DNA of 60,587 nt from Capniomyces stellatus (taxonomy: Eukaryota; Kickxellomycota; Harpellomycetes; Harpellales; Legeriomycetaceae), in NCBI GenBank assembly GCA_001661515.1, contig LUVW01000034.1, forward strand, positions 340,940 to 401,526, in the 5' to 3' direction. A program made the position numbers and the translations under genes. How positions within the stretch are numbered: the first letter of the stretch is position 1; each line of letters begins with the position of its first letter. This document shows, in pieces, positions 9,964-20,336 of this stretch. The notes under the pieces were generated by a model. That model saw nothing but the letters and a program-made list of their open reading frames with translations. It did not search any database and was not told the origin of the DNA.

Positions 9964-11238
9964 ATGAAAAAGCTCAACTCACCAATTCCAGTAAACTTGG
10001 CAAAAGAATGCACAAAGGCCACAAATATTCTGAACCAGTACTTTAATCCAAACAGCGCCAAAGGGTTTGACAGGTTTATTCCTGCCGACGTCATTGAGAA
10101 GTGTGTGGGCATTGCCATTCTTAGTGTTGTAAGAGCTGGATTTATTTGGTCAGGCAGGGTTGGGTCAGGCATAGTTATTGCGAGATTGCCAAACGGCGAC
10201 TGGTCGCTTCCTTCAGCTATTGGGCTGACCAGCGTTGGGTTTGGTGGACAGATTGGAGCAGAATCTACAGATATAATAATGGTGCTAAATACCAAAAACG
10301 CACTGGATGCCTTTGTAAATGGCGGAAGTGTAACTCTGGGAGCCAATATTGGGGTGAGTGCAGGCCCACTAGGCAGATCAGCAGAGGTCGGTTCTCCTGT
10401 GTACGACCTTGCCCCGATTTTTTCATACAGCAAGAGCAAAGGTTTGTATGCTGGGATTTGCATTGAAGGAACGTTGGTGATAGAACGCGAAGATGCCAAT
10501 GAAAAGTACTATGGAAAGCCGATCCCTTCTTGTGAAATACTAGCAACATCCGGACCAAGAGCACCTGAACTAAATCCACTTTACGACGCTATAAACCAGC
10601 TGGCATCAAAGTTCTACATAAAAAATATGATTTTGCAGTCATGCAAACTTCAAGATGGCCAGAGTGCAAACTTGCCACAAAGCCCCGAAGTCATTTATAA
10701 CAAGGAGGCCAACAGTGAAACGTTTTTCAACCATACCTCAGCACCCTCTGCTCCATCCACACAGCTTAGAGATAAAGTCAAAGAACAGTCGTTTGCTGAC
10801 TCTAGACCAAAAACATTGATAGACACAGACTTTTCCTTGGGTTTAAATCAGCCAATTTACAACGATAGCAACCAAAGAAATTTGATCGGATTAGAGGAAG
10901 GAAACAATGGGTCTTTGCTTAAAGCCAGACCGCTTCCATCTGCTAATTCAAAATGCATTGCTAAATACGACTTTAGCGGATCAAACAGCGGGGAACTCCA
11001 GTTTTCAAAGTACGATATTATAACAGTTATAGAAACCCCCGCTGTTGAAAATGGCTGGTGGAGAGGATCGCTTGGTAATCAAGAAGGAGTGGTAAGTAAA
11101 ATAATTACATTTTTGAAACTCGCCAACAGGTATACCCCATTATTATATTAAGCTGTCAGCATCGTTATTGAATGTTTTAACAATAATTTTCTTCTAAACA
11201 TATAGTTCCCAACACACTATGTCCAGGTTCTTGAGTAG
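9964..11238 (+). CDS. SYLF-SH3 protein, Ysc84/SH3YL1-like
   Basis: Two exons, 9964-11091 and 11206-11238, encode 386 residues; the intron has GTAAGT...TATAG ends and joins GV to FPTHYVQVLE-stop. Residues ~5-205 form a SYLF lipid-binding domain, shown by ADVIEKCVGIAILSVVRAGF, the GSGIVIARL..GDWSLPSAIG core, and the AFVNGGSVTLGANIGVSAGP and YSKSKGLYAGICIEG motifs. A polar linker of ~120 residues leads to a C-terminal SH3 domain (about 325-386) with the ALYDF-like AKYDFSG, the ENGWWRG tryptophan pair and the PTHYVQ signature. In yeast, Ysc84/Lsb4 and Lsb3 bind phosphoinositides and actin at endocytic patches; the same architecture suggests that role here. The last SH3 strand is on a 33-nt final exon. 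Confidence 0.92.
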
Positions 11239-12781
11239 GATCAGGCTCTGAACGAGCCCATACTGGGCCAACCAACACATAATTTTCTTTGATTTTATTT
11301 ATTTGCTTAAACCATATCACTCTTAACAATTAGTGGATTGTCTATATATATATATTTTTTATTTATTTTTTTGCTTAACTAAAAATAATTGCAATAAAGA
11401 AAATAAAAAACCAGTTGTAATATAAAGTGGTTCTTAAAACATATACTGAGGGTTTGAGTATGTTAATGGCAACGGAATTCACGATACAACAGAGAATATA
11501 CTCGGCGAAAATCGAAAATAGGGGGGTGAGGAGGGCGAGTAAAGTTTGTTAAATATCAGGAGTATATTTTAGCTTAAACAGGGTTGATAGTAGATTATCG
11601 GACGGTATTAAATTAAGCCCAGCCAGCACAGCGTCATTTACTGAACGGTATAGCTATAATACCGTTAAAACAAGTCGGACCAGGTAAAGTCTATTAGTGC
11701 ATACAATAGCATAGCATAAGCTCTGATTATAATTATGTGTTGTCAGCATGTTTGGTAGGTTTGGTAATGCGTTATCATGTTTAATTAAACGTAACTGATG
11801 GTAAGACATCGGGTCTTTTTGTAGGCACTTAAAATACGAACCAACTGGTCATAGTGGGTACATTGACCTACCGATACGGTATAGCCTTATTTGGAAATTT
11901 TTATAAACCAAGTTGCGTAAATATCACCAAGTTCTTAAATTACAGTGTACTGGCAGCTTTATCATGTTGGTACTCACTGTTAGGTTTTACATAAGACAGT
12001 TTGTTCAATGATATTTAGCAGATAGGGTTGTTGGTATCTGGGCTGTTGGTGGATTAGCCAGAGTAAAAAAAAAACCGATGATTCAAAATAATCAAGCTTA
12101 ACGTTCTTTCAATTGATATAAAGATTTATAGTTTATGCTTATGTTGATCAGAGTCTCAGGCACTACGAATCGGAAAATAGTTCAGGAAAAAAAAAAAGGA
12201 GCCAAGAATCCGAAAATGGTATAAATACGTAGGACGGATGGTAAAGAGAAATATATAGTAGTAAATGCTTTCCAATGCTAACATAATTAAGACAGTGGTA
12301 GCCAGCAAATTATAGATTGTGGTTATTCGGTTATGTCAAATGTTAGCCAATAACTAAACTAAAGGGCAAATAAATCCATCCGCTTTAAAAAAATTATAAT
12401 CACTTTTGTCAATGTATATTCGGTCTAGTTGGTAATTGGTTTATGTAAAAAAAAACCATTTCATAACTGAGCGACCGAGTGATTCTAAAAATAAGAGTTA
12501 TTACATAACTTATTAAACCTAAAATTAAGTAATTGATAAATAAAGCTGATTTTCTAATTAAGCTTTTGTAAAGCCCACAGATATTTTTATTCTTTTGGAG
12601 TTCGACCGTATAAGAGTTATATTTATTATGGGAAAGCAAAAGAGTTCTTGTAACACAGAAAGAGCACCTATTTTCTACTTAAATAGAATACCTACCGTAT
12701 GTGCAGATTCTTTTTTACAAAACAAGTCATATATATATATCTAAAAACCATCATCAATCAATCTGAGGGCATAGTTAAACG
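11239..12781. other. Intergenic, no gene seen
   Basis: About 1.5 kb without a supported ORF. It includes a G-rich patch at 11520-11540 and a TATA-like run at 12729-12741 before the protease gene. Confidence 0.5.
12729..12741 (+). promoter_or_regulatory. TATA-like element of protease gene
   Basis: An alternating AT run (ATATATATATATC) lies ~41 bp upstream of the protease start codon. Position is plausible for a core promoter, but low-GC sequence throws up such runs often. Confidence 0.3.
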
Positions 12782-13894
12782 ATGGAGCTGACCGGATTAA
12801 AATACTGCATACTCATACTTTTTGTATACATTTTAAGTGATGTACAAGGGTCTCCTACCATCGAAAAGATAAAAAGTGGTCATAGTAGAATAACAAATGG
12901 AACGTTCGCAAATGTTGCCGAGTTTCCTTCAGCTGTTTCAATCGATTTGTTTACAGGGAATGGCAATATGGGCTGTGGAGGGACGTTGATATCAAGCGAC
13001 GTCGTGTTGACTGTTGCTCACTGCGTTACAAAAAAAGATGGAATGTTGGTGGATCCAGAGAACATAAAGATAGGAGCTGGAAGTAATTACATAGTTGATA
13101 TTTCACCCAATGTATTTGCTGTCTCCAAGGTATACTCGCACCCAGAGTACGACAGAAAATGGATTAAAAACGACATAGCTATTCTTATACTTTCTAAGCA
13201 AATTCCTAGCGCTATAGCCACACCGATCAAAATTTACAACAAACCGCCGGTCCCTGGCCTTATTGTAAAAGCACTGGGCTGGGGAGTGAGGTCGAATAAG
13301 CTGGGAAAAGAAGTTGGGTCAGATTTGCTGATCGAAGCAACATTAAAAACAGCAAATTCGAGTCTGTGCAGGAAAAATTTCAAAACTTTCAGAGAGTTTG
13401 GAAACAACCTAATATGTACCGAGAACTACGAAGGTAAAGACGCTTGCTTTGGAGATTCTGGCGGTCCCTTATACTCGGCTGACAGTGATGGGAGACAAAT
13501 GGTTATTGGGCTTACAAGCCTGGGAGTGAGCCCACTGGCGGATTCCAGCAGCAATGGGTGCGGCGACAATGGTGGTACAGGATACTTTACCTTTATTGAT
13601 TCGTACACTAATTGGATTTTATCAACCACAGGACTAACGAAAGAGCAGATAGTGGGATTTGTCGATGACCAAGCCGAGAATGTAAAAAATATGAGCACAA
13701 ACGAGACTTTGTCAGAAATAGAAAATCCTGTAGAAAAAGCATCAGATTCTAGCACAAATATAGCAAAGAACGACGAAGTAAGGGGTATGCCAAGCAACAC
13801 AACACCCAATGCATCAAGTCCCGCCGTAACTATATCATTAAATTTCACACTAGCATTATTCACAACTATAGCCATAGCCTTGTTTACTATTTAG
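12782..13894 (+). CDS. Secreted trypsin-like serine protease, intact triad
   Basis: A single exon of 370 residues starting at ATG 12782. A hydrophobic signal peptide (residues ~6-23) is followed by a short propeptide ending in R36, after which ITNG mimics the IVGG activation site of trypsin. The S1 peptidase domain has His80 in LTVAHC, Asp131 in NDIAIL and Ser226 in GDSGGP; Asp220, six residues before the serine, is the trypsin S1-pocket residue, predicting cleavage after Arg or Lys. The cysteines flanking His and Ser are in the usual places. After ~residue 290 comes a Ser/Thr/Asn-rich linker, then a hydrophobic C-terminal tail (SLNFTLALFTTIAIALFTI), which suggests GPI anchoring. It is the only one of three S1-family genes here with a full triad. 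It likely digests extracellular or host proteins; that role is inference. Confidence 0.93.
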   Translation: MELTGLKYCILILFVYILSDVQGSPTIEKIKSGHSRITNGTFANVAEFPSAVSIDLFTGNGNMGCGGTLISSDVVLTVAHCVTKKDGMLVDPENIKIGAGSNYIVDISPNVFAVSKVYSHPEYDRKWIKNDIAILILSKQIPSAIATPIKIYNKPPVPGLIVKALGWGVRSNKLGKEVGSDLLIEATLKTANSSLCRKNFKTFREFGNNLICTENYEGKDACFGDSGGPLYSADSDGRQMVIGLTSLGVSPLADSSSNGCGDNGGTGYFTFIDSYTNWILSTTGLTKEQIVGFVDDQAENVKNMSTNETLSEIENPVEKASDSSTNIAKNDEVRGMPSNTTPNASSPAVTISLNFTLALFTTIAIALFTI

Positions 13895-14789
13895 ACGTTT
13901 GTTCAAGTATAAAAATTATAAATTTAATAAACCTGTAAGCATGGCCATCTGCTTTAGCAGAAATGAGTTAAACTCCGGTATTAGCAATGGCAACCAGTTT
14001 GCGTAGAACAATTCTGTTTATATATGTTTTAAAAATGGATAGGCAAAGGAAAAAGGGGTTGACTGGCAATCTAAGAATAAATTTATAAAGAAAATCAGTC
14101 ATTTGAACACACTATTATCGCGAGGAATGACAGCTTCAATTTTTTTAGAACAATTATGTTTAGAAATTTAGCTTTTGTTTAAACTCTAAAACCAACGCAA
14201 CGTTGAATAAACACCCTTAACCACATAACATACGTCATTTTTGGAATATCTCTCTAGCCGCCTGGCCAGATAGGGCTAACAGAACCAGTCACAACACACG
14301 GGTTTTATATTTTGGATGAATACTTGTTTATTACATGGAATTCGAGTATCTAGGAGCTGTAAAAAAGTAACGAGTTTCACCTGGACAATGCAAATCCAAA
14401 ACACCGATCCGATTTTAAATATTACTGTGTTTGCTTAAATATAGTCAGTGTCACATTCATGTTATCAGTGGATGAGTTATTTAGCTTTTACTAATTCCCA
14501 GCAAGTGTTATTTTTGATATTTGGTGTATTGATTCTGTTACCAATAAAGCACATAAATAAAAACAAATAAAAATAGTTTTGATAGTTCGTATTGAGCAAC
14601 TTCAAAGTTGGTCACGGTTATAAAGCTGAACTTACTTTTAGTAAATGGGTGAGGATTTAGTTGGAATTAAGATAATATTGACCAATTTAGGTATCCCGAT
14701 GCATTGGATTAAATCATAAATGTATTCTAAACTTGAAGTGGTTGTCGATCAAAAATTAGTAAAAGTAGATTCCAAATTAACGAAAGAAG
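13895..14789. other. Intergenic before the duplicated segment
   Basis: Protease 3' flank and AT-rich sequence. No ORF or RNA gene can be supported. Confidence 0.5.
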
Positions 14790-15439
14790 TTCGAGACTCG
14801 ACCTAATAATGTGGTAATTTATAAGTATATATTTTGCCAACTATTAATATTCAAAAACAAAAAAATACAAAAAAAATACAAAAAAACTCTGTTATCATCA
14901 ATGGATCGAAATATCTTTGAACTCTGGAATGTTGATAATAAAAATAAAAGAAAGCCTCGGCTTAAGGGTAATGTTTTTCGAGTGGCACCTATTTGCGCAA
15001 AATGGGTCAAATATAAATGTACAGCTTGCACTGGGTTCAAGAATACAATTCGACCCGAGAACTGATATCTGTGCATTGATAATGGGAACTAGAAAATAGA
15101 ACACAAGGGCTAGAAACCAAAAAATAAGGACCAAGAGCCAAGAGCTAGACATTGGCGGGCAGGGAATAGTTGCCAAAAAATAGAAATGGAGTGCGAAATA
15201 AATCAAAATCAGATAAGAGCCAGATTAAGACAAAAGTAAAACAGAGTTAGGGCAGAATTAAAGCCAAATTAAAGCCAAATTTTTCAATGAAAAAAACAAA
15301 TTAAAGCCAAATCAAGCAAAGTCCAGGTTGGAATCTACAAGTATGAGTTGGGATACTTAATTAATTATTTTGGTTGAGGCCAAATATACTGTACTGTAAG
15401 CGCAGATCTAGATATGCTTTCAGGTACACCCTAGTTGGT

Positions 15440-15505
15440 ATATACCAGATAATATATACCAGACAATATATACCAGATAATACACACGAGAAAATATACA
15501 CTGGA
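15440..15505. repeat. TATACCAGATAA-type tandem repeat next to gap
   Basis: Degenerate units of ATATATACCAGATA/CAATAT run into the N gap. Copy 2 has the same array at 19576-19682 with a single N. Confidence 0.8.
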
Positions 15506-15939
15506 NNNNNNNNNNNNNNNNNNNNNNNNNNNNNNNNNNNNNNNNNNNNNNNNNNNNNNNNNNNNNNNNNNNNNNNNNNNNNNNNNNNNNNNNNNNNNNN
15601 NNNNNNNNNNNNNNNNNNNNNNNNNNNNNNNNNNNNNNNNNNNNNNNNNNNNNNNNNNNNNNNNNNNNNNNNNNNNNNNNNNNNNNNNNNNNNNNNNNNN
15701 NNNNNNNNNNNNNNNNNNNNNNNNNNNNNNNNNNNNNNNNNNNNNNNNNNNNNNNNNNNNNNNNNNNNNNNNNNNNNNNNNNNNNNNNNNNNNNNNNNNN
15801 NNNNNNNNNNNNNNNNNNNNNNNNNNNNNNNNNNNNNNNNNNNNNNNNNNNNNNNNNNNNNNNNNNNNNNNNNNNNNNNNNNNNNNNNNNNNNNNNNNNN
15901 NNNNNNNNNNNNNNNNNNNNNNNNNNNNNNNNNNNNNNN
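15506..15939. other. Assembly gap (434 N)
   Basis: A run of N inside the duplicated segment, flanked by tandem repeat on the left. Its true length is unknown. Confidence 0.99.
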
Positions 15940-16290
15940 ATGGTATATAGTGCGAGTGAGAGTATATTACAGAGCACTAGAACGCGAAAGCAATAAGCAA
16001 TAATAACAAACAGTAAAAGCTAATTTACATAGACTAGAATATGCAATCTAGTGGTATTTACTCAAAAAAATAAGCTTTACTGCAAAAAAAGGCAAAAAAA
16101 AGCATCGTTAAGTTTCAATCAAAAAAAACATTACATTTGAATCAAAAAAAATATTGTTAACGTAGCAAGTGAAAGTATATAAGACTAAAAAAAGAACAGA
16201 CAAAGCAGAACATAAGAAAAAGCGTAATACCAAGCGCTTAATAGCACATCGATTCCAAGTTTTATTATCAGATTAGATACGACTGAATAG

Positions 16291-16424
16291 GATATATCAT
16301 AACATATCATAGCATATCGTAGCATATCATAACATATCATATCATATCATATCATAGCATATCATAGCATATCATAGCATATCATAGCATATCGTAGAAT
16401 ATCGTAGAATATCGTAGCTTATCA
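16291..16424. repeat. 10-bp tandem repeat (ATCATAGCAT)n
   Basis: About thirteen units of a CATATCATAG-type decamer with G/A variants, in the upstream region of the VTK-repeat gene. The same array recurs at 20004-20137 in copy 2. Confidence 0.9.
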
Positions 16425-16541
16425 TACACACACATCAAGGCTGTATATCGCTGTGGTAGATAGTAGGAACACAGGAGGAATAGCAGTAAAAACAGACTAA
16501 ATAGGAAAGGGAAAACGGTCAATCAAAAGCCATAAACAAGG

Positions 16542-17600
16542 ATGAGATTGGTGGCTATACTTTCAGCCATATACTTTGTATCGGCAAATGTGCAAAATGC
16601 GGACATTGGGATGTATGAAGATTCAGGAATAGAGCTAGCACAGTCTATTAGCAAATCTAAAAAAAAAATCGAACCAGCAATCGAGGATTCAGCTTTGCTA
16701 GAAGGGAAAAGATGGATCCAGTCGGTTGTAGGCAAATACAGGATGCGCTATTCTACAATATACAATACCAAGGCAGTTGATTTGCCAAGAACCGTGATTG
16801 TGACTATTCCATACACCAAAGTAAATAACGTTTATGAAACAGCTTCAAACACTAAATTAAGGAAGGAATTTTCCACCAAACTCCTTGTTGTTCCTGTAAC
16901 CAAAGTAGAAACCGTTTACAACACCAGGATTATCACTAGATTAAACAAAGTGACCAGAACTAGTACAGAATCCAGAATTGTGACCACACCAACTACTACA
17001 GTTGAAACACAATATATTACAAATGTTAGAACATCTCCATACAGAGTTGTGGAGACGGCGTATGTTACCAAAGTTAACACCTTAATGGTTACTAATAACG
17101 TAACTCAGCGCATCACTAAGGTCGAAACAAAGCCTGTCACAAAATTTGCTACAAAGTATAATACTAAGGTAGAGACTCGGTATATAACACGCACATTTAC
17201 TCAACCGCGTATGGAAATGTTTACTGCCTTTGTAACAAGGGTTAATACCAAATTGATTACAAAGACCGACACAAATCTTGTAACCATTTTGGAAACCAAG
17301 TTAGCTACAAAAACAACAGTTTTGCCAGTTACAAAGTACAGAACTCGAGTCAGAACTGTTGACCAAACCAAACTTATTACTGAAATCCAAACTTTGCCAG
17401 TAACTGAAGTAAAAAAAGTGCTTAATACCAAAGACCAGACCAAGCTTGTTACCAAAGTAGTAGCTGTTCCAGTTACAAAATACAACACCAAGTTTCTCAC
17501 TGAAAACAGAACCAGAGTTCTTACCGTTGATAAAACTATCAGTGCAACAGTCGAGACAACTAGTATTCTTACTATGCCGTGTTTCTTTCCAGTCCAATAG
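16542..17600 (+). CDS. Secreted VTK-repeat protein, short paralogue
   Basis: A single exon of 352 residues from ATG 16542. Residues 1-15 (MRLVAILSAIYFVSA) form a signal peptide, identical to that of the paralogue at 20255. After ~60 residues the protein becomes a long degenerate array with period about 12-14 residues, typified by PVTKxxTKVxTRxIT; Thr, Val and Lys dominate, suggesting an extended beta-strand fibre or an O-glycosylated stalk. Unlike the paralogue it has no C-terminal domain or membrane tail; it ends shortly after the repeats with SILTMPCFFPVQ. It may be a released form or a truncated copy. Its promoter, leader and start are shared with the downstream gene through the segmental duplication. 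No known family is recognised. Confidence 0.75.
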   Translation: MRLVAILSAIYFVSANVQNADIGMYEDSGIELAQSISKSKKKIEPAIEDSALLEGKRWIQSVVGKYRMRYSTIYNTKAVDLPRTVIVTIPYTKVNNVYETASNTKLRKEFSTKLLVVPVTKVETVYNTRIITRLNKVTRTSTESRIVTTPTTTVETQYITNVRTSPYRVVETAYVTKVNTLMVTNNVTQRITKVETKPVTKFATKYNTKVETRYITRTFTQPRMEMFTAFVTRVNTKLITKTDTNLVTILETKLATKTTVLPVTKYRTRVRTVDQTKLITEIQTLPVTEVKKVLNTKDQTKLVTKVVAVPVTKYNTKFLTENRTRVLTVDKTISATVETTSILTMPCFFPVQ

Positions 17601-18925
17601 GTTTCAAGTCAAAAACCGATAAAGCAAAACATATATACAATTTATACCACTAATTAATTTCTATAAAAAAAAGTCTTTAACAGTAAAGTTTAGATCATAT
17701 TTCCAAAAAAAACTGATAAACTTGACCCCTAGTTGGTATTGATAACACATAATTCGGTAGTTATTAGCGTTTGACTCCAGGTGTTGGCGAAAAGGCTGTT
17801 TTCATTATTAGCTGGTTAGCAAATTGAAAAATTAAAAACTGTGATGTTTTATTTTTCATCAAAAATGAAAAAGTGAGAAAAGTCCTAGCCAGATTAATGA
17901 ACTAGCAACAATTTTTTAAAACAAATGTAGAAAATACCCACTAAGCATGCGGAAAGCGTATCAATGAGTTAAAATACGTTTACTAATGTTTTTCTAGCCC
18001 ACTTCTAATGGGGAAGCAATAGAACTTGGATCAAAGATCTAATAGACAAACCATTCAAAAACAGATGCAACACATGGGTAAGCGGCTGCATCAGATGTTT
18101 AAAGAAATACAGTGAGTCGAACAAGGCAGGTGGAGCAGCAGAGGCACTAGTAAAGAGGACAAAAAAGAAAGACGTGTCCGAAATTACAAAATGGATACTA
18201 GATCACGACATTGACAAAGGATCGGATTGAACAGGACTAGAAATAGTATACCCTGGGCACAGTAGAGGAATCAAAAAAAATAGGAAAAATAAGAATATGA
18301 GGTTTTTGGACCTCAGAGAGACTAGCTAACAGCAAGTCCATAAACACCAAGTACAAAGAATACTGCCCAATGTGTCACAGAAGACACCCAGAAACAATAG
18401 GGCACATCCTAATTGATTGTAACAAATGGGACGATGCTAGAGAAATTACCCTCAAGGAATTTATTCCTGACAACATGTATCAGAGTTCACCGGAATTTGA
18501 TCTTACGCCCAACTCAACTCGTAATAAACTGGTAGATAAGCTTCTCGGGGGAGAACTAAAGATCAAGGCATCTGCTATCCAAAAGAAAGAATATGACCGC
18601 TCAGTCTCGATGACGCTTGCAACAGCATCATTCTTGACTTTAATCCGCGCAACCCGATTACTAAGACTCGATGAGGTTAGTACATCATCAGCCCCAATGA
18701 ACCAACGCCTCCAAGGTACGGTGTCTCTAGAGGGGCGACATGGAGTAGGATAGTATTTGAATTAGCCACTTTTTTTAAATAGTGTTCCACTAGCTTTGTG
18801 ATATTTTTGAGTATTGTATTATTGAACCCATAAAAAAAAATTAAAGATAGTAAATTATATTAAAAAGTTGATTCGTATTAACCCAGAATGAAGATAAATG
18901 TGGATCAAAATTAATAAATGATAGA
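17601..18925. other. Spacer between paralogues, mostly retrotransposon remains
   Basis: AT-rich sequence up to ~17990, then the decayed non-LTR element (17995-18840), then ~85 bp before copy 2 of the duplication. Confidence 0.6.
17995..18840 (+). pseudogene. Decayed non-LTR retrotransposon, pol C-terminal end
   Basis: Translated pieces in different frames read like the end of a LINE-type polyprotein. The first runs from ~18027 and is broken by a TGA at 18227-18229; after a further frame change the sequence YKEYCPMCHRRHPETIGHIL appears (about 18351-18410). Its CPMC...ETIGH....C pattern is the zinc-knuckle-like motif at the C-terminus of many non-LTR reverse transcriptases. Coding similarity ends at a stop at 18751-18753, and an A-rich tail follows (18830-18845). 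The related fragment at 9183-9340 shares the 3' end. The element is broken by stops and frameshifts, so it is inactive. The element type (clade) cannot be named from this alone. Confidence 0.7.
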
Positions 18926-20336
18926 TTCGAGACTCGACCTAATAATGTGGTAATTTATAAGTATATATTTTGCCAACTATTAATATTCAAAAACAAAAAA
19001 ATACAAAAAAAATACAAAAAAACTCTGTTATCATTAATGGATCAAAATATCTTTGAACTCTGGAATGTTGATAATAAAAATAAAAGAAAGCCTCGGCTTA
19101 AGGGTAATGTTTTTCGAGTGGCACCTATTTGCGCAAAATGGGTCAAATATAAATGTACAGCTTGCACTGGGTTCAAGAATACAATTCGACCCGAGAACTG
19201 ATATCTGTGCATTGATAATGGGAACTAGAAAATAGAACACAAGGGCTAGAAACCAAAAAATAAGGACCAAGAGCCAAGAGCTAGACATTGGCGGGCAGGG
19301 AATAGTTGCCAAAAAATAGAAATGGAGTGCGAAATAAATCAAAATCAGATAAGAGCCAGATTAAGACAAAAGTAAAACAGAGTTAGGGCAGAATTAAAGC
19401 CAAATTAAAGCCAAATTTTTCAATGAAAAAAACAAATTAAAGCCAAATCAAGCAAAGTCCAGGTTGGAATCTACAAGTATGAGTTGGGATACTTAATTAA
19501 TTATTTTGGTTGAGGCCAAATATACTGTACTGTAAGCGCAGATCTAGATATGCTTTCAGGTACACCCTAGTTGGTATATACCAGATAATATATACCAGAC
19601 AATATATACCAGATAATACACACTAGAAAATATACACTGGAAAATATATACCAGACAATATATACCAGACAATATACACTAGNAGAGCACTAGAACGCGA
19701 AAGCAATAAGCAATAATAACAAACAGTAAAAGCTAATTTACATAGACTAGAATATGCAATCTAGTGGTATTTACTCAAAAAAATAAGCTTTACTGCAAAA
19801 AAAGGCAAAAAAAAGCATCGTTAAGTTTCAATCAAAAAAAACATTACATTTGAATCAAAAAAAATATTGTTAACGTAGCAAGTGAAAGTATATAAGACTA
19901 AAAAAAGAACAGACAAAGCAGAACATAAGAAAAAGCGTAATACCAAGCGCTTAATAGCACATCGATTCCAAGTTTTATTATCAGATTAGATACGACTGAA
20001 TAGGATATATCATAACATATCATAGCATATCGTAGCATATCATAACATATCATATCATATCATATCATAGCATATCATAGCATATCATAGCATATCATAG
20101 CATATCGTAGAATATCGTAGAATATCGTAGCTTATCATACACACACATCAAGGCTGTATATCGCTGTGGTAGATAGTAGGAACACAGGAGGAATAGCAGT
20201 AAAAACAGACTAAATAGGAAAGGGAAAACGGTCAATCAAAAGCCATAAACAAGGATGAGATTGGTGGCTATACTTTCAGCCATATACTTTGTATCGGCAA
20301 ATGTGCAAAATGCGGACATTGGGATGTATGAAGATC
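18926..20336 (+). repeat. Direct segmental duplication, copy 2
   Basis: Near-identical to 14790-16623. Differences seen by eye are few (for example TCATCAATGGATCGAAAT against TCATTAATGGATCAAAAT near 19034). It places the same ~1.3 kb upstream region and signal-peptide codons in front of the longer paralogue at 20255. Confidence 0.93.

Larger units (their letters stand above)
14790..16623 (+). repeat. Direct segmental duplication, copy 1
   Basis: This block is nearly identical to 18926-20336, in the same orientation. It covers ~1.75 kb of non-coding upstream sequence and the first ~27 codons of the gene at 16542. Identity begins at TTCGAGACTCGACC and stops inside the signal-peptide exon, where ATTCAGG here becomes ATCCAGG in copy 2. 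It contains a 434-N gap; the matching part of copy 2 is much shorter, so the gap sits in a collapsed or expanded tandem repeat. Confidence 0.93.

Noticed and set aside
14811..15206. ORFs of 54-102 codons in the duplicated upstream region (also 18947-19342)
   Set aside because: They lie in sequence copied with the duplication, have no domain, leader or codon bias, and occur on both strands at once.
16291..16424. Possible CRISPR-like array
   Set aside because: The decamers are contiguous with no unique spacers, and the window is eukaryotic.
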